NCBI RefSeq assembly: GCF_009371885.1
Contig: NZ_QLZA01000002.1
Location: forward strand, 62,001 to 126,000
DNA: 64,000 bases
DNA from: Bifidobacterium tibiigranuli
Lineage (GTDB): Bacteria > Actinomycetota > Actinomycetes > Actinomycetales > Bifidobacteriaceae
Direction: 5' to 3'
Shown here: piece by piece, positions 8,762-19,587 of the stretch
Numbering within the stretch: the stretch's first letter is position 1
How the letters are laid out: each line of letters opens with the position of its first letter
Notes under the pieces: model-generated
Databases searched by the model: none
The model's input: the letters and a program-made list of their open reading frames with translations, nothing else
Told to the model about the DNA's origin: nothing
Program-made: the position numbers and the translations under genes

Positions 8762-9730
8762 CTACTGAGCATCCGTTGACTCAGCCTGGTGCGAGTCGCT
8801 AGAAACCGGCTGCTTCCCGGCACGAGTGATCAACGGGATGGCAAGGAATGCCAGAACATCAGCTATGGTCATGATAATGCGAGTCACAACCATGGCCAAG
8901 GTGATGGCTGCGGGACTTGCCACCGTAGCGGACACCGCGCCTATCATCACCGCTTCCTTGATGCCTATGCCTGCGGGCGCGCCTGGCGTAATGAAGCCGA
9001 CAAGCCATGCGAGCGTGTATGCCGAAACGAGGATGAGCGATGAACTCAACTGAAAAGGCTCGCCGAGCAGCCAGTACACGACCAGTGCAAACAGCACGCC
9101 TCCGGCAAACAACACACAAAGATAGTACGCAAGGCATTCAAGAATGGTCACGATGCTGCGCCCTGACAGCAGATATGAATACCGGCTTGCAACGCCCTTC
9201 ACCCATTGGCGCTTTGCATATATCACAACGAGCAGCGCGAGGAGCCCAGCTGCGCAAATCACCGCTCCGATAGCCACAAAACGATTATGCGCTACGACAT
9301 CGAATATATAGCTCCGGAAGAATAACAGGGAGATGATAAAGCCGGAAAGCACATTCAGCGCCACATCGACAATCGTCGCCGAAGCGATTTTGATATGCGA
9401 AACATCGTAGCGGGCAGCGAATTCGTTTCTGCCCACATACTGAAAGATGTTTCCAGGTATGTACTTCATCAGATTCGATTTCAGATATACCGGGCATGTC
9501 TGCCGGAAGCTGATTTTCGTATCGGTGATAGCGGACACCAAAAGAGTCCAGGGCAGCCCATTGGCGATGACGATAAGCGTCTGAGCAACGACGATAACCA
9601 GCAATGGCACAATGGCCTGCCGACTGAGCAGCGCCGAGTAATCGATATGCTGCGACGCCAGCTTCCATATCACGAAGCCAACGGCAAGCACGGTCAGTAC
9701 ATTGCCGGCGATCTTAATCCATCTGTTCAT
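8762..9730 (-). CDS. Flippase-like integral membrane protein (LPG_synthase_TM / UPF0104 family)
   Basis: A 322-residue polytopic protein with about eight hydrophobic helices and no soluble domain, matching the membrane half of lysylphosphatidylglycerol synthases. Stand-alone members often sit beside glycosyltransferases and are thought to move lipid-linked substrates, but function is not settled. The segment GFITPGAPAGIGIKEAV is the characteristic loop of the family. It is the first gene of a leftward operon with the epimerase and the GT4 gene, which supports a role in handling a glycolipid intermediate. The start ATG at 9730 is followed by MNRWIKIAGNVL, a normal beginning. Confidence 0.82.
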   Translation of the reverse strand: MNRWIKIAGNVLTVLAVGFVIWKLASQHIDYSALLSRQAIVPLLVIVVAQTLIVIANGLPWTLLVSAITDTKISFRQTCPVYLKSNLMKYIPGNIFQYVGRNEFAARYDVSHIKIASATIVDVALNVLSGFIISLLFFRSYIFDVVAHNRFVAIGAVICAAGLLALLVVIYAKRQWVKGVASRYSYLLSGRSIVTILECLAYYLCVLFAGGVLFALVVYWLLGEPFQLSSSLILVSAYTLAWLVGFITPGAPAGIGIKEAVMIGAVSATVASPAAITLAMVVTRIIMTIADVLAFLAIPLITRAGKQPVSSDSHQAESTDAQ

Positions 9731-10149
9731 ATTGTCACATACCTACAATCGTTATCAGCATAGAAAATCCGGCACGTTCCACCCATGCCTTACCTTCGAA
9801 CTCCAACGTCACCGTCCTTCCCGACAGTCTCCGACGATTCCGCCCCTGACAATTCTCTACAAACCCAAATCACCATACTATGCGAACCCGGCAAAGCATA
9901 TCCGGTTTACACGCATCGTAGACAGTGCGATTTCCAGCGTATTGAAAATTAGACAGATTATGGACCCATATTTTCAGTACACTAGAAATAGAAACCGAGT
10001 TTGCCTTCTATTTTCAGTACACTCAACATTTCAGGCGCTGCGAGTTAGATGCGATTGCATCACGCAATTCACCATCATGTACAGCTTGGCGTTTTCCTGG
10101 GATTGTGTTGTTGCGTGGTCTTTCGACGCCTGCCAGTAGCAGCGGACCT
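9731..10149. other. 419-base AT-rich intergenic region
   Basis: This gap lies upstream of the flippase-like gene and downstream of rmlB, both leftward. It is more AT-rich than its neighbours and should contain the promoter for the three-gene operon. The one structure I can point to is a 15-base direct repeat (9969-9983 and 10009-10023). I see no credible coding frame, RNA gene or terminal inverted repeats. Confidence 0.5.
9969..10023. repeat. Pair of 15-base direct repeats, 40 bases apart
   Basis: TATTTTCAGTACACT occurs at 9969-9983 and again, exactly, at 10009-10023. The 40-base period is about four helical turns, which would put both copies on one face of the DNA, as in a pair of regulator sites. 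Nothing else supports a function. Confidence 0.55.
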
Positions 10150-11172
<1,023 letters not shown>

Positions 11173-11239
11173 TCATTACCTTAACGAAACGGATATATAT
11201 GTCATGCCGTACGCGCCTCCATGAGCGCCATGAGTTCCA

Positions 11240-12124
11240 TCAGGAGAACAGCCGCTCTTCGGCCACCTGCCGCAGGTACTGCCCGTAGTTTGATTTGCCA
11301 TAGGATCGTGCCGCGGATTCCAGAGCGTCACGCGAAATCCAGCCGTGCACATAGGCGATTTCCTCCGGCACTGATATGGGCAGGCTCTGTGATCGCTGGA
11401 CTGTGCGTACGAATTCGCCGGCCTCGTAGAGCGACTCCATAGTACCGGTATCGAGCCACGCATACCCACGGCCCAGCGTGCCGACATGCAACGAGCCATC
11501 GTCGAGATACAGCTGAATGAGATCGGTGATTTCCAGCTCGCCTCGAACGGAAGGCCTGACTCTCTTGGCGAAGTCGACCACACGCGAATCATAGAAATAC
11601 AGCCCGGTCACCGCGTAGCGCGACTTGGGATGCGCAGGCTTCTCTTCGATGGAGACCGCCTTGCCGTCATCATCGAACTCAATGACGCCGAAGCGTTCAG
11701 GGTCATCGACGTAGTAGCCGAACACCGTCGCCTCGCCAGTCTCAGCGCGGCGCACCGCTTCGCCCAGCTGTTTCGAAAGCCCGTTGCCGTAGAAGATGTT
11801 GTCGCCAAGCACCAGCGCGCAGGCATCGCCATCGATAAAATCTTCGCCCAGCAGGAAGGCCTGCGTCAGGCCGTCGGGAGACGGCTGCACCTTATAGCTC
11901 AGCGAAAGTCCGAATCGCGAGCCGTCACCGAGCAGGCGCTCGAAGTTCGGCAGATCCTGCGGCGTGGAGATGATGAGAATATCGCGGATACCGGCCAGCA
12001 TCAGCGTCGACAGCGGATAGTAGATCATCGGCTTGTCGTACACCGGCAGCAGCTGCTTGGATGTGACCGAGGTCAGCGGATACAAGCGGGTGCCAGAGCC
12101 TCCCGCGAGAACAATGCCCTTCAT
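11240..12124 (-). CDS. rmlA: Glucose-1-phosphate thymidylyltransferase
   Basis: Makes dTDP-glucose from dTTP and glucose-1-phosphate. [18 protein letters not shown] is the nucleotidyltransferase signature, and [18 protein letters not shown] follows as in all RmlA proteins. The ATG at 12124 gives the canonical N-terminus; GAAGGGA lies about 12 bases upstream, and a TTG at 12136 would add four residues. About 294 residues, normal for the family. It follows the wzt gene by about 40 bases, so it probably belongs to the same leftward transcript as the exporter. Confidence 0.95.
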   Translation of the reverse strand: MKGIVLAGGSGTRLYPLTSVTSKQLLPVYDKPMIYYPLSTLMLAGIRDILIISTPQDLPNFERLLGDGSRFGLSLSYKVQPSPDGLTQAFLLGEDFIDGDACALVLGDNIFYGNGLSKQLGEAVRRAETGEATVFGYYVDDPERFGVIEFDDDGKAVSIEEKPAHPKSRYAVTGLYFYDSRVVDFAKRVRPSVRGELEITDLIQLYLDDGSLHVGTLGRGYAWLDTGTMESLYEAGEFVRTVQRSQSLPISVPEEIAYVHGWISRDALESAARSYGKSNYGQYLRQVAEERLFS

Positions 12125-12164
12125 AGGTGCGCACAATCCCTTCTACAGTGAATGTTTGCCGCAG

Positions 12165-13559
12165 TTACGCAATCCCGTCAGTGCGCTCGTCAGTACGTCC
12201 GCTGGCAATCCCGCCGGCACGCTCTACAGCATGCTCTGCGGCGGAATCCTCGATGTTTGCGGCCTCGTAGTGCACCGTCTCTATCAGCGAGTCGTCGACT
12301 GGAGTCATGACCAGGGCGCGGTCGCTGAGCAGGGCGTATTCGTCGTTCCTGTCGTTGCGAATCGCGAAGCTGCACGAATTCTCGTCCAGCGCGACGCCCA
12401 CGGCATCGGTTCCCCTCGGATCGTTCGCCATCGGGGTGCGCAGCGAAGTGATCAGCCGGAACTCGCCGTTATTGAACGCATCGAGCGGCAGGCTGAAGCG
12501 AATCGTATGATGCCCATGCTGCCTGACTCTGAAGACCTTGGCCCCAGTGTCGTAGGTTATGCCGCCACGACGTGTGTCGTGCAGTGCGATGGCCAGATAG
12601 AAGTCCCCCGGCTCGTCGTACTGGTATTCGACGTCGAAGACGAACGGCTCTTCGCCGGAGCACACCTGCGAGGACACTGCACTCGTGCGCAGAATGGGGC
12701 AACGTTCGTTCAGACCGTTCGCATACCCTCCGCGAGCCTCCCGCCGCTGCTTCTCCTCCGCACGCTGCACCGCTAGATTCGCCAGCGTGTACTGCTGCGA
12801 AACCGTCTCAGGGTCACCGGCAGCCTCGACTTCCCCATCAGCGATCATCAGTGCCCGGGAGCAGTAGCGCTTCACCGAATTCATATCATGCGTGACGAGA
12901 ATAACTGTCTTGGTGGGATCCTTCTTGATTTCGGTGAAGAAATCGTCGCATTTGCGCTGGAAGGCCTCATCTCCGACTGCGAGCACCTCATCCAGCACGA
13001 GGATGTCGCCCTGGGCTTTGATGGCCACGGAGAACGCGAGCCGCACCTGCATGCCCGAGGAGTAGTTCTTCAGCTTCTGATCCATGAAGTCCTGCAGCTC
13101 GGCGAATTCCACGATGTCGTCGTACATGCCGTCGACCTGCTCATGGGTGAATCCCAGCAGCGCGCCATTGAGGTAGACGTTCTCGCGCCCAGTCAGTTCG
13201 GGGTTGAAGCCCACGCCCAGCTCGATGAAGGGCACAAGCTTGCCGGTGACGCTGATCTGGCCGGTCTCAGGATAGTAGATCTGCGAAATCAGCTTGAGCA
13301 AGGTCGATTTGCCGCCGCCATTGCGCCCGACGATGCCGAAGAACTCGCCCTGATGCACCTCGAAGCTGATGTCCTTGAGCACATCGAGTCTGCGGAAGCC
13401 CTTGATGCCTTTGGTCCAGTTGATCACGGCCTGCTTCAGGCCCGTCGCCTGCTCCGTGGGAAGCTTGAAGGACTTCGAAATATGGTCGACTGAAAGGACG
13501 ACAGGAGCATCCTCGAAGTTGCGCCGTACCGTCATGCGTTCATCCTGCTGATACGTCAT
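12165..13559 (-). CDS. wzt: ABC transporter ATP-binding protein for polysaccharide export (Wzt-like)
   Basis: Energises export of an undecaprenyl-linked polysaccharide with the Wzm-like permease. The Walker A motif GIVGRNGGGKST lies near residues 75-86, the signature is YSSGMQVRLAF, and Walker B with the extended D-loop reads ILVLDEVLAVGDEAFQ. A second domain after about residue 280 (for example DFYLAIALHDTRRGG) resembles the C-terminal carbohydrate-binding beta-sandwich of Wzt that reads the finished chain end. The ATG at 13559 shares one base with the wzm stop (TGATG) and is preceded by a near-perfect GGAGGTGAT ribosome binding site. A short tail with SGRTDERTDG follows the domain. Confidence 0.92.
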   Translation of the reverse strand: MTYQQDERMTVRRNFEDAPVVLSVDHISKSFKLPTEQATGLKQAVINWTKGIKGFRRLDVLKDISFEVHQGEFFGIVGRNGGGKSTLLKLISQIYYPETGQISVTGKLVPFIELGVGFNPELTGRENVYLNGALLGFTHEQVDGMYDDIVEFAELQDFMDQKLKNYSSGMQVRLAFSVAIKAQGDILVLDEVLAVGDEAFQRKCDDFFTEIKKDPTKTVILVTHDMNSVKRYCSRALMIADGEVEAAGDPETVSQQYTLANLAVQRAEEKQRREARGGYANGLNERCPILRTSAVSSQVCSGEEPFVFDVEYQYDEPGDFYLAIALHDTRRGGITYDTGAKVFRVRQHGHHTIRFSLPLDAFNNGEFRLITSLRTPMANDPRGTDAVGVALDENSCSFAIRNDRNDEYALLSDRALVMTPVDDSLIETVHYEAANIEDSAAEHAVERAGGIASGRTDERTDGIA

Positions 13560-14446
13560 CACATCACCTCCGCGAATTTGCGGCTGTTGCGCCGGAACAG
13601 ATAGATGCTCAGCCACAGCGCCAACGCAGTCAGCACCAGGGGCACCAGCCTGACGCCCCAGTTGCTGAACTGGTTCCATATCGTCGGCTGCGTTTCCGGT
13701 GCGATGAGATTGTGCCGGATATCCTGAATGATCTGCGCGAAGGGATTGAGCAGTTCAAGCCGTGCAAGAGAGGCGAGCGGTCCGCCGTGCTGAGTGACGT
13801 ACAGCAGCGGGTAGATGATAGGCATGGCGTAGAAGATCAGCTGCTGCAGCACTTCCCAGATCTGCGCGATGTCGCGGAAGTACACATACATCGTCGCCAT
13901 CAGCAGGGTTATCGCCAGCGTCGCCGCATACAGCTCGACAACGTTGAGCGGCACCCACAGCACATCCCAGGTGAATTTGACCCGCGAAAAGATGGCGAAG
14001 ACCAGCACGACCAGCAGGTTGATGCCGAAGCTGATAAGGGCGCCCACAGTGGCGGAGACTACGACGATGTAGTTGGGGAAGTGGATCTTACGCAGCAGAT
14101 CGCCGCGGTCCACAACCGACCGCAGGCCCACATTCGTGGATTCCGTGACGAACTGCCACGAGCTGATGCCCAGCAGCAGCACCACGGGATAGGTCGGCGT
14201 GCCGTCCGACATGCGCAGGAACTTCGCGAAGACGAGGTACATGACGCAGAACAGCATCAAAGGCTTGAGCACAGACCAGGCGACACCGAGGAAGGACCCT
14301 TGGTAGCGCAGCTTGAAATCGGTTTTGACCAGACCGCGCAGCACAGTCCAAGCATAGCTATACCGCTCTTTGATCCTCTTTACCAGTTGGTTCACGGTTT
14401 GCAATCCTATCAGTGAGGTGCCACGAGCGGCAAAGCGCCATGGCAA
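13559..14446 (-). CDS. wzm: ABC-2 type polysaccharide export permease (Wzm/TagG-like)
   Basis: Membrane half of the exporter. After an amphipathic start (NQLVKRIKERYSYAWTVLRG) the motif DFKLRYQGSFLGVAWSVLKPL is diagnostic of Wzm/TagG permeases, and about six membrane helices follow. YFRDIAQIWEVLQQLIFYAMPIIYP is also conserved in the family. The first 17 or so residues may not be translated, because an in-frame GTG shortly downstream (VNQLV) is a possible start. It is translationally coupled to wzt through overlapping stop and start codons. Confidence 0.92.
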   Translation of the reverse strand: MPWRFAARGTSLIGLQTVNQLVKRIKERYSYAWTVLRGLVKTDFKLRYQGSFLGVAWSVLKPLMLFCVMYLVFAKFLRMSDGTPTYPVVLLLGISSWQFVTESTNVGLRSVVDRGDLLRKIHFPNYIVVVSATVGALISFGINLLVVLVFAIFSRVKFTWDVLWVPLNVVELYAATLAITLLMATMYVYFRDIAQIWEVLQQLIFYAMPIIYPLLYVTQHGGPLASLARLELLNPFAQIIQDIRHNLIAPETQPTIWNQFSNWGVRLVPLVLTALALWLSIYLFRRNSRKFAEVM

Positions 14447-14529
14447 CCGTTGCGATTCATGCGTTCATACTATTGTGACAGAGGCTTCGCCGCAGCTTCG
14501 CATATCTGCCTTTCATTCACACAACCCCG

Positions 14530-16407
14530 TCAAGAAGCCAGCCCCGCCACCTTCAGCTCATCCTGCAAATGGCCGGGCAGTACCCACAGCTGGTAGCCAA
14601 TGGAGCTTTCCTTGCCGACCTGCAGCGCGTGGACCGATGCCGCTGCGGGAAAGTCCTGACAGCCGATGACCAGTTCGGTGCTGAACGAGCCATATGAGTC
14701 AGTGAGCTTGAGATCGGACTGGAACCAGAATGCGAAGACGTTCTGGACCCATGCCGAATTCCCCGGATTCGTGCGGCACACAGTGTCGAATGACAATGTG
14801 GAAACATGGTAGCGATCGGAAATCTCCTTCATCGTGCCTACCACAGGAGGCACGCCGCCGTCCTTGCCCTGGTATGCCTCCACCGCGGGGCGCGACAGGA
14901 CGCCGCCGAAGCAGCAGGCGACCACAAGCACGAGGGCTATCAGCGTCTTGCGCTGGCGCGCGACAAGCAGCATGAGCCAGAAGACGATTGACGTCAATGA
15001 GGCGAAGAGCCAGAACCGAGTGTCGTTGGTAAAGGTCGGCGTCAGCCAGCCCCAAGTGCGGTACGGTCCGGGCTGAGCATTGAGCAGCCAGCCAGGGTCT
15101 TGCTGCTGGGCAAACGGCAACGCACCGCTCCATGGAAGAATGCCCGGAACATGCGCAGGGGTGATGGCACCCCATGTCGCAGCGCGCGGAGCAACCCAGA
15201 AAACCGTCGGCACGATGACCAGCAGACCGATGCCGAAGAGCGAGAACAGCTGCGAAGCATGCAATCCCCTGATGATCATCGCCAGCCCGACGGCCACAAT
15301 CAACGCGGCAAAAGGATCAATGTACCGTCCATATATCCAAGCGTCGAGACGCCCGCGATCATCGCTGAACAGCATATCGTGCGACGACCAGGACAGCATC
15401 GACAGCGCTGACGATCCTGCAAGCACGCCCAGCAGCCACAACGCCGGACCGAAGGTCTTCTCCTTCTTCCAATCCCGGACCATAATGACCAGCAGCGCCA
15501 CGAAGCCGATAATGATAATGCCCAGGGAGGAAACCACCTGATACCACAGTTGGCCAAGCACCGCACTGGCGATGATGCCTAACGGGGAGCGCAGATTTTG
15601 GGATACGTTCGTACCCTGGTTGAATGGCAGCGCCAAGAGCTTGGTATTCAGCCGCATCGCGAAGCGGTATCCTGCTATTGCGAGCAGCCCCGTTGCGACG
15701 ATTGCGCTCAGGGATACCCGCCAATTGCGTTTCACCAGAAACAGCAGCCATAGCAACGTGACTGGCAGCACGATGATCGCCCGCGCGTGCGTGAGCACTA
15801 CCAGCGCGACCAAGAGCGCAAGCATCGCCATGCGCCCATATGTGGTCTTCTCCCAGAGTCGATATGCCGCTACGGCTGCGCAGGCCAAGGCCAGCATCAG
15901 GAACTTCTCGCTCAGTGTGTACGCCGCCTGCACTGTGCGCGACGGCATGCACATAACCAGTCCGGCCACGAGCACGGATTGCGGGGCGGAGAGCTGAAAA
16001 CGACGGACCAGGCAGGCAAGCGGCCAGATGGTCAGCAGCGCAATGCCAACGCCCAGCCAGACGGCGATGCGGTAAAACGTGCCCGGATCCGCAGTGACCC
16101 ACCAGATGGGGGCGAGCAGGAATGACCAGGCCGGAAAATACCCTCCGCCCATCACAGGAATGGACATGCCAGTGCCGGAGAAGTACTTGGCATATTGCAG
16201 AAGCGTAATCTCATCATAGGGAAACGCCGGAGCCACCGCCGTCAATGCCATATACCCGTGCAGCACGGCAGCTACAACGACGGCCGCCGCCGCAAGCCAC
16301 CACGCTCGCGCAAGACGCCCGAGCGTCGAAGGCCAGGCAGTCGTCTCACGTCCGTGCTGTGCCGCGGCTGAAGATACGGCCGTGCTGCCATACGATCCGT
16401 CTGCCAT
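14530..16407 (-). CDS. Large GT-C-like integral membrane protein
   Basis: A 625-residue protein with roughly 11-12 membrane helices and an extracytoplasmic C-terminal portion. After the first helix comes FPYDEITLLQYAKYFSG. An Asp-Glu pair in the first long outer loop is the hallmark of GT-C glycosyltransferases, which take sugars from polyprenyl-phosphate donors. No better-defined family is recognised. The last 130 residues (after PAVEAYQGKDGG) are soluble and probably outside the cell. It lies 83 bases upstream of wzm on the same strand, and about 250 bases separate it from ugd. A glycan-modifying role is inferred from topology and context. Confidence 0.75.
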   Translation of the reverse strand: MADGSYGSTAVSSAAAQHGRETTAWPSTLGRLARAWWLAAAAVVVAAVLHGYMALTAVAPAFPYDEITLLQYAKYFSGTGMSIPVMGGGYFPAWSFLLAPIWWVTADPGTFYRIAVWLGVGIALLTIWPLACLVRRFQLSAPQSVLVAGLVMCMPSRTVQAAYTLSEKFLMLALACAAVAAYRLWEKTTYGRMAMLALLVALVVLTHARAIIVLPVTLLWLLFLVKRNWRVSLSAIVATGLLAIAGYRFAMRLNTKLLALPFNQGTNVSQNLRSPLGIIASAVLGQLWYQVVSSLGIIIIGFVALLVIMVRDWKKEKTFGPALWLLGVLAGSSALSMLSWSSHDMLFSDDRGRLDAWIYGRYIDPFAALIVAVGLAMIIRGLHASQLFSLFGIGLLVIVPTVFWVAPRAATWGAITPAHVPGILPWSGALPFAQQQDPGWLLNAQPGPYRTWGWLTPTFTNDTRFWLFASLTSIVFWLMLLVARQRKTLIALVLVVACCFGGVLSRPAVEAYQGKDGGVPPVVGTMKEISDRYHVSTLSFDTVCRTNPGNSAWVQNVFAFWFQSDLKLTDSYGSFSTELVIGCQDFPAAASVHALQVGKESSIGYQLWVLPGHLQDELKVAGLAS

Positions 16408-16656
16408 AGAGAGAACCCAGAACCTTCCCTAGCGCGCCAGACCAGGCATCAGGCAATGCCGTAGCAGCCTGCTCACCTTGGAGCGGTCGGCGATTTTTCA
16501 TTGAATTTCATCAATATTATATCGAACGATACCGCACCGTGCCGCATGATGCACGCTCGCCCGGCACCCGTTCGAAATCGAAAACCCGATATCGTATGAG
16601 CCACCGGCAAATCGCCCATCCGCTCTGCTGCAACAAGACAGCCGTCAGAGAACCCG

Positions 16657-17901
16657 TCAGTCCCTTTTGAACAGATCTCTGGTAAACACCTTGTCGCCAA
16701 CATCGACAAGGTCATCATTCCAGCGGTTCGCCACGATGACATCCGCACGCTGTTTGAAGGACTCAAGATCGTGGGTCACCTCACTGCCGAAGAAATCGGC
16801 AGCATTGAGCGTGGGCTCGTAGACAATGACGGGGACGCCCCGCGCCTTGATGCGCTTCATAATGCCCTGAATCGCGGACTGGCGGAAGTTGTCCGACCCG
16901 GACTTCATGGTGAGCCGGTAGATGCCGACCACTGGCTTGTTGATGCCCTCGATGCGCCGCTCTATCTCAGTGGCGATGAAGTCCTTGCGCGTGCGGTTCG
17001 CGTCGACTATCGCAGAGATCAGATTCTGTGGAACCTGCGAGTAATTGGCCAGGAGCTGTTTGGTGTCCTTGGGCAGGCAGTACCCGCCGTAACCGAAGCT
17101 CGGGTTGTTGTAGTTGTCGCGGATGCGCGGGTCGAGGCACACGCCGTGGATGATCTCCTGGGCGTTAAGCCCGCGGCTGTCGGCGTAGGTGTCGAGCTCG
17201 TTGAAATACGCCACGCGCAAGGCCAGATAGGTGTTGGCAAACAGCTTGATGGCCTCGGCCTCAGTGGGGCCGACCACGAGCTGCGGGATGCCGCGGCTGC
17301 CATCCTCATTGGCACGCGCAGCTTCGGCGAGATCGGCACCCTGAGCGAGCAGCTCGGCGAAGCGCGTGGCTGCAGCCAAGGCCGACGCGTCCGACTGGGG
17401 TGCGCCGACGACGATTCGAGAGGGATGCAGATTGTCATAGAGCGCATGGCCTTCGCGCAGAAACTCGGGCGAGAAGAGGATACGGTCGTCACCGAGCGCA
17501 TCGCGCAGATGCTGCGTGTAACCGACGGGAACGGTGGACTTGATGATGATCCACGCGCTGCTGTTCGCCGCGCGGATGGCGGCAATCGCTGATTCGACGC
17601 TCGACGTGTCGAAATAATTCTTCTGCGAATCGTAGTTCGTGGGGGTCGCAACTATGGCATACTCCGCATCGCCATAGGCCTGCGCCGGATCGAGGGTCGC
17701 CGCGAAATCCAATGGCCGCTCTCCGCTGGCATTACCGTCGAGAAATTCGGCGATCTCACGGTCGACGATCGGGCTGCGCCCCCGATTGAGCATCGCTACC
17801 TTGTCGGGGACGATATCAAGCGCATGAACCTCATTGTGCTGGGCCAGCAGCAACGCCACCGACAGCCCGACATAGCCAGTACCCGCAACCGCAATCTTCA
17901 C
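16657..17901 (-). CDS. ugd: UDP-glucose 6-dehydrogenase / nucleotide-sugar dehydrogenase
   Basis: Oxidises UDP-glucose to UDP-glucuronate in two NAD-dependent steps. [20 protein letters not shown] is the dinucleotide site, and [14 protein letters not shown] contains the catalytic Cys in the GGxCxPKD motif. About 414 residues, like the short bacterial Ugd forms. I chose the GTG at 17901 because AAGGTGG lies 5-6 bases upstream and the product then begins MKIAVAG; a GTG at 17910 is in frame. It is divergent from the DUF2142 gene, with an inverted repeat in between. It suggests uronic acid in the polymer. Confidence 0.93.
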   Translation of the reverse strand: MKIAVAGTGYVGLSVALLLAQHNEVHALDIVPDKVAMLNRGRSPIVDREIAEFLDGNASGERPLDFAATLDPAQAYGDAEYAIVATPTNYDSQKNYFDTSSVESAIAAIRAANSSAWIIIKSTVPVGYTQHLRDALGDDRILFSPEFLREGHALYDNLHPSRIVVGAPQSDASALAAATRFAELLAQGADLAEAARANEDGSRGIPQLVVGPTEAEAIKLFANTYLALRVAYFNELDTYADSRGLNAQEIIHGVCLDPRIRDNYNNPSFGYGGYCLPKDTKQLLANYSQVPQNLISAIVDANRTRKDFIATEIERRIEGINKPVVGIYRLTMKSGSDNFRQSAIQGIMKRIKARGVPVIVYEPTLNAADFFGSEVTHDLESFKQRADVIVANRWNDDLVDVGDKVFTRDLFKRD

Positions 17902-17921
17902 GCCAACCACCTTGTGCCATG

Positions 17922-17954
17922 ACGGTGCCCCAAGAGCAGCCCCTGGGGCACCGT
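17922..17954. promoter_or_regulatory. Inverted repeat in the ugd / DUF2142 divergent region
   Basis: Arms 17922-17932 and 17944-17954 pair perfectly over 11 bases with an 11-base loop. The repeat starts about 20 bases upstream of the ugd start, so it could be an operator or a leader hairpin. No T-run accompanies it. Confidence 0.45.
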
Positions 17955-18098
17955 GCCCGATTCCTTACCATTACCAAGCCCAGTATAGGGCCCAAGGAGC
18001 TTCAGCGCCTCGGAAACGATCGGCGTGCCGTCGTGGCGCTCCATCATTCCCGCATTCCCTTAGACTGGAGATGTCAAGTTGAGCGAAAGAGGCATCCG

Positions 18099-19532
18099 AT
18101 GGAGTCCCATGAGATAGGCGACGGCGCGAGTCGCCACTCGGCGCATGATGCCAGGCGTTTCGAGCCATGGCGCCCGAATCAGAGCAAGCCTCCACTGCAT
18201 GCCCGTGGGAGGTCGGTTCCCGATGCTCGGCCTATCCGGCCCGCCCTGCCCGTGCGCGCTCCATGGCGCAACAGCATCGCAACCGGGTGCGCATACATCG
18301 TGTTCACTCTGATCTATGGCGTGCTGTTTATCATGTTCGACAAGGCTCCTGCGCAAAATGACGGGGCCAATCAATGGCTGCGCGCCTTGCAGGTAGCATC
18401 AGGCCAGATCAGGGCGATTCCCAATCCTGCGGACCCCTCGCAATTCGGCGGCCTCGATGCTGCTGGTCACTTCCAGCCATTCAACAACACGGCCGCGTAT
18501 TCGCCGTTTCTGTATTTTCCATCATTGCTCGGCACTGGGAATTACATGACTGCTTCCATCATGACGCTGGTGTCATGCGCGCTGATCACGGGATTCGCGA
18601 TAGCCATCAGCGCCGAGCTGTCGAGCCTGCTGGCGATTTCGGCGCTGCTGCCGACGGCGTTTCTCTCGTATGTGTTTCCCACAGCGGATGCGGTCACCAA
18701 TGCCATCGCGTTCCTGTTCATCGGATTCGTGTTCATGCTCAGACGTTCGACGCGGCATCGGCATTGGGTGCTGCTCGGACTCACCATTGCAGCGTTCTTC
18801 CTGGGCTGCACGAAACCGACGAGCCTGGCGCTGCTGATCATACTTCCGTTAGGCATCGCCCCGCACACCGTCGCGCCGTCTGCCATCACTCCACCTGCCA
18901 AGGGGAAGGCCGCAGAGTACGCCGCTCTTGCCTTCCCTGCGCTGTGCGCCGTCATCCCGGCTCTCCTCTGGCAGCATGCCGTACGCATGATCGCGCCCGG
19001 CGCGAAAAGCCTCAGCAAGATGAGCGGCATAAGCCATCAGCTGATGGCCCATCCGTGGCTCCTCGTGCGAACCATCATAAAATCATTGGTCAATCCGCTG
19101 AATCATTCGGTCGAAAGCGTCGATAACATCGGCAGGAACGTCGAGCTTGCAGTCGGCAGCCAGGACACGATGCTGCCGCTGACAATCATGGCTCCCATAT
19201 TGCTGGCATTCGTCCTTGTTGGCTTGCAGACGGCACACCAGCTCAATCTCAGGGTTCCGGAGAAACTCACGGCTTTTGCCAGCGTGGCGGTCTTCTTCTC
19301 GCTAATCTGCCTGGCGATGATACTCATCTGGGTCGGAAAGCTCGGCGGCTATGCCGAAGGCATGCAGGGACGCTACTTCGTGCCCTGCCTGCCGCTGGTC
19401 ATGCTGTTCATGCCGACGGCAGGCATGCATGCGCAGGATAGTGCACGGCTGAACCGCATCGTCGCGGCACTCATCGCCATCACCTATATCGGCATGTTCG
19501 TCGCGCATATGATTCCTGCGAACATCCACTAG
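18099..19532 (+). CDS. DUF2142-type polytopic membrane protein
   Basis: A membrane protein of 477 residues from the chosen start. AAAGAGG lies six bases before the ATG at 18099, and the upstream in-frame stretch is Arg/Pro/His-rich without structure. About 60 residues of charged N-terminus precede the first helix (SIATGCAYIVFTLIYGVLFIMF), then an outer loop with NPADPSQFGGLDAAGHFQPFNNTAAYSPFLY, then about ten helices. EGMQGRYFVPCLPL near the C-terminus matches the conserved G-x-Q-G-R-Y-F motif of DUF2142. The family is found in surface polysaccharide loci and is suspected of GT-C-like activity; this is not shown. It stands alone on the plus strand between ugd and the second GlfT2-like gene. 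Confidence 0.78.
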   Translation: MESHEIGDGASRHSAHDARRFEPWRPNQSKPPLHARGRSVPDARPIRPALPVRAPWRNSIATGCAYIVFTLIYGVLFIMFDKAPAQNDGANQWLRALQVASGQIRAIPNPADPSQFGGLDAAGHFQPFNNTAAYSPFLYFPSLLGTGNYMTASIMTLVSCALITGFAIAISAELSSLLAISALLPTAFLSYVFPTADAVTNAIAFLFIGFVFMLRRSTRHRHWVLLGLTIAAFFLGCTKPTSLALLIILPLGIAPHTVAPSAITPPAKGKAAEYAALAFPALCAVIPALLWQHAVRMIAPGAKSLSKMSGISHQLMAHPWLLVRTIIKSLVNPLNHSVESVDNIGRNVELAVGSQDTMLPLTIMAPILLAFVLVGLQTAHQLNLRVPEKLTAFASVAVFFSLICLAMILIWVGKLGGYAEGMQGRYFVPCLPLVMLFMPTAGMHAQDSARLNRIVAALIAITYIGMFVAHMIPANIH

Positions 19533-19587
19533 CAGGCCGATGCCTCCGCTGCACGCCAACAAACCGTCATGCATGCAGCGGATACCG

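Noticed and set aside
9702..10139. A 145-codon plus-strand frame in the gap before rmlB
   Set aside because: No ribosome binding site, no domain, and atypical composition; it overlaps the start of the flippase-like gene.
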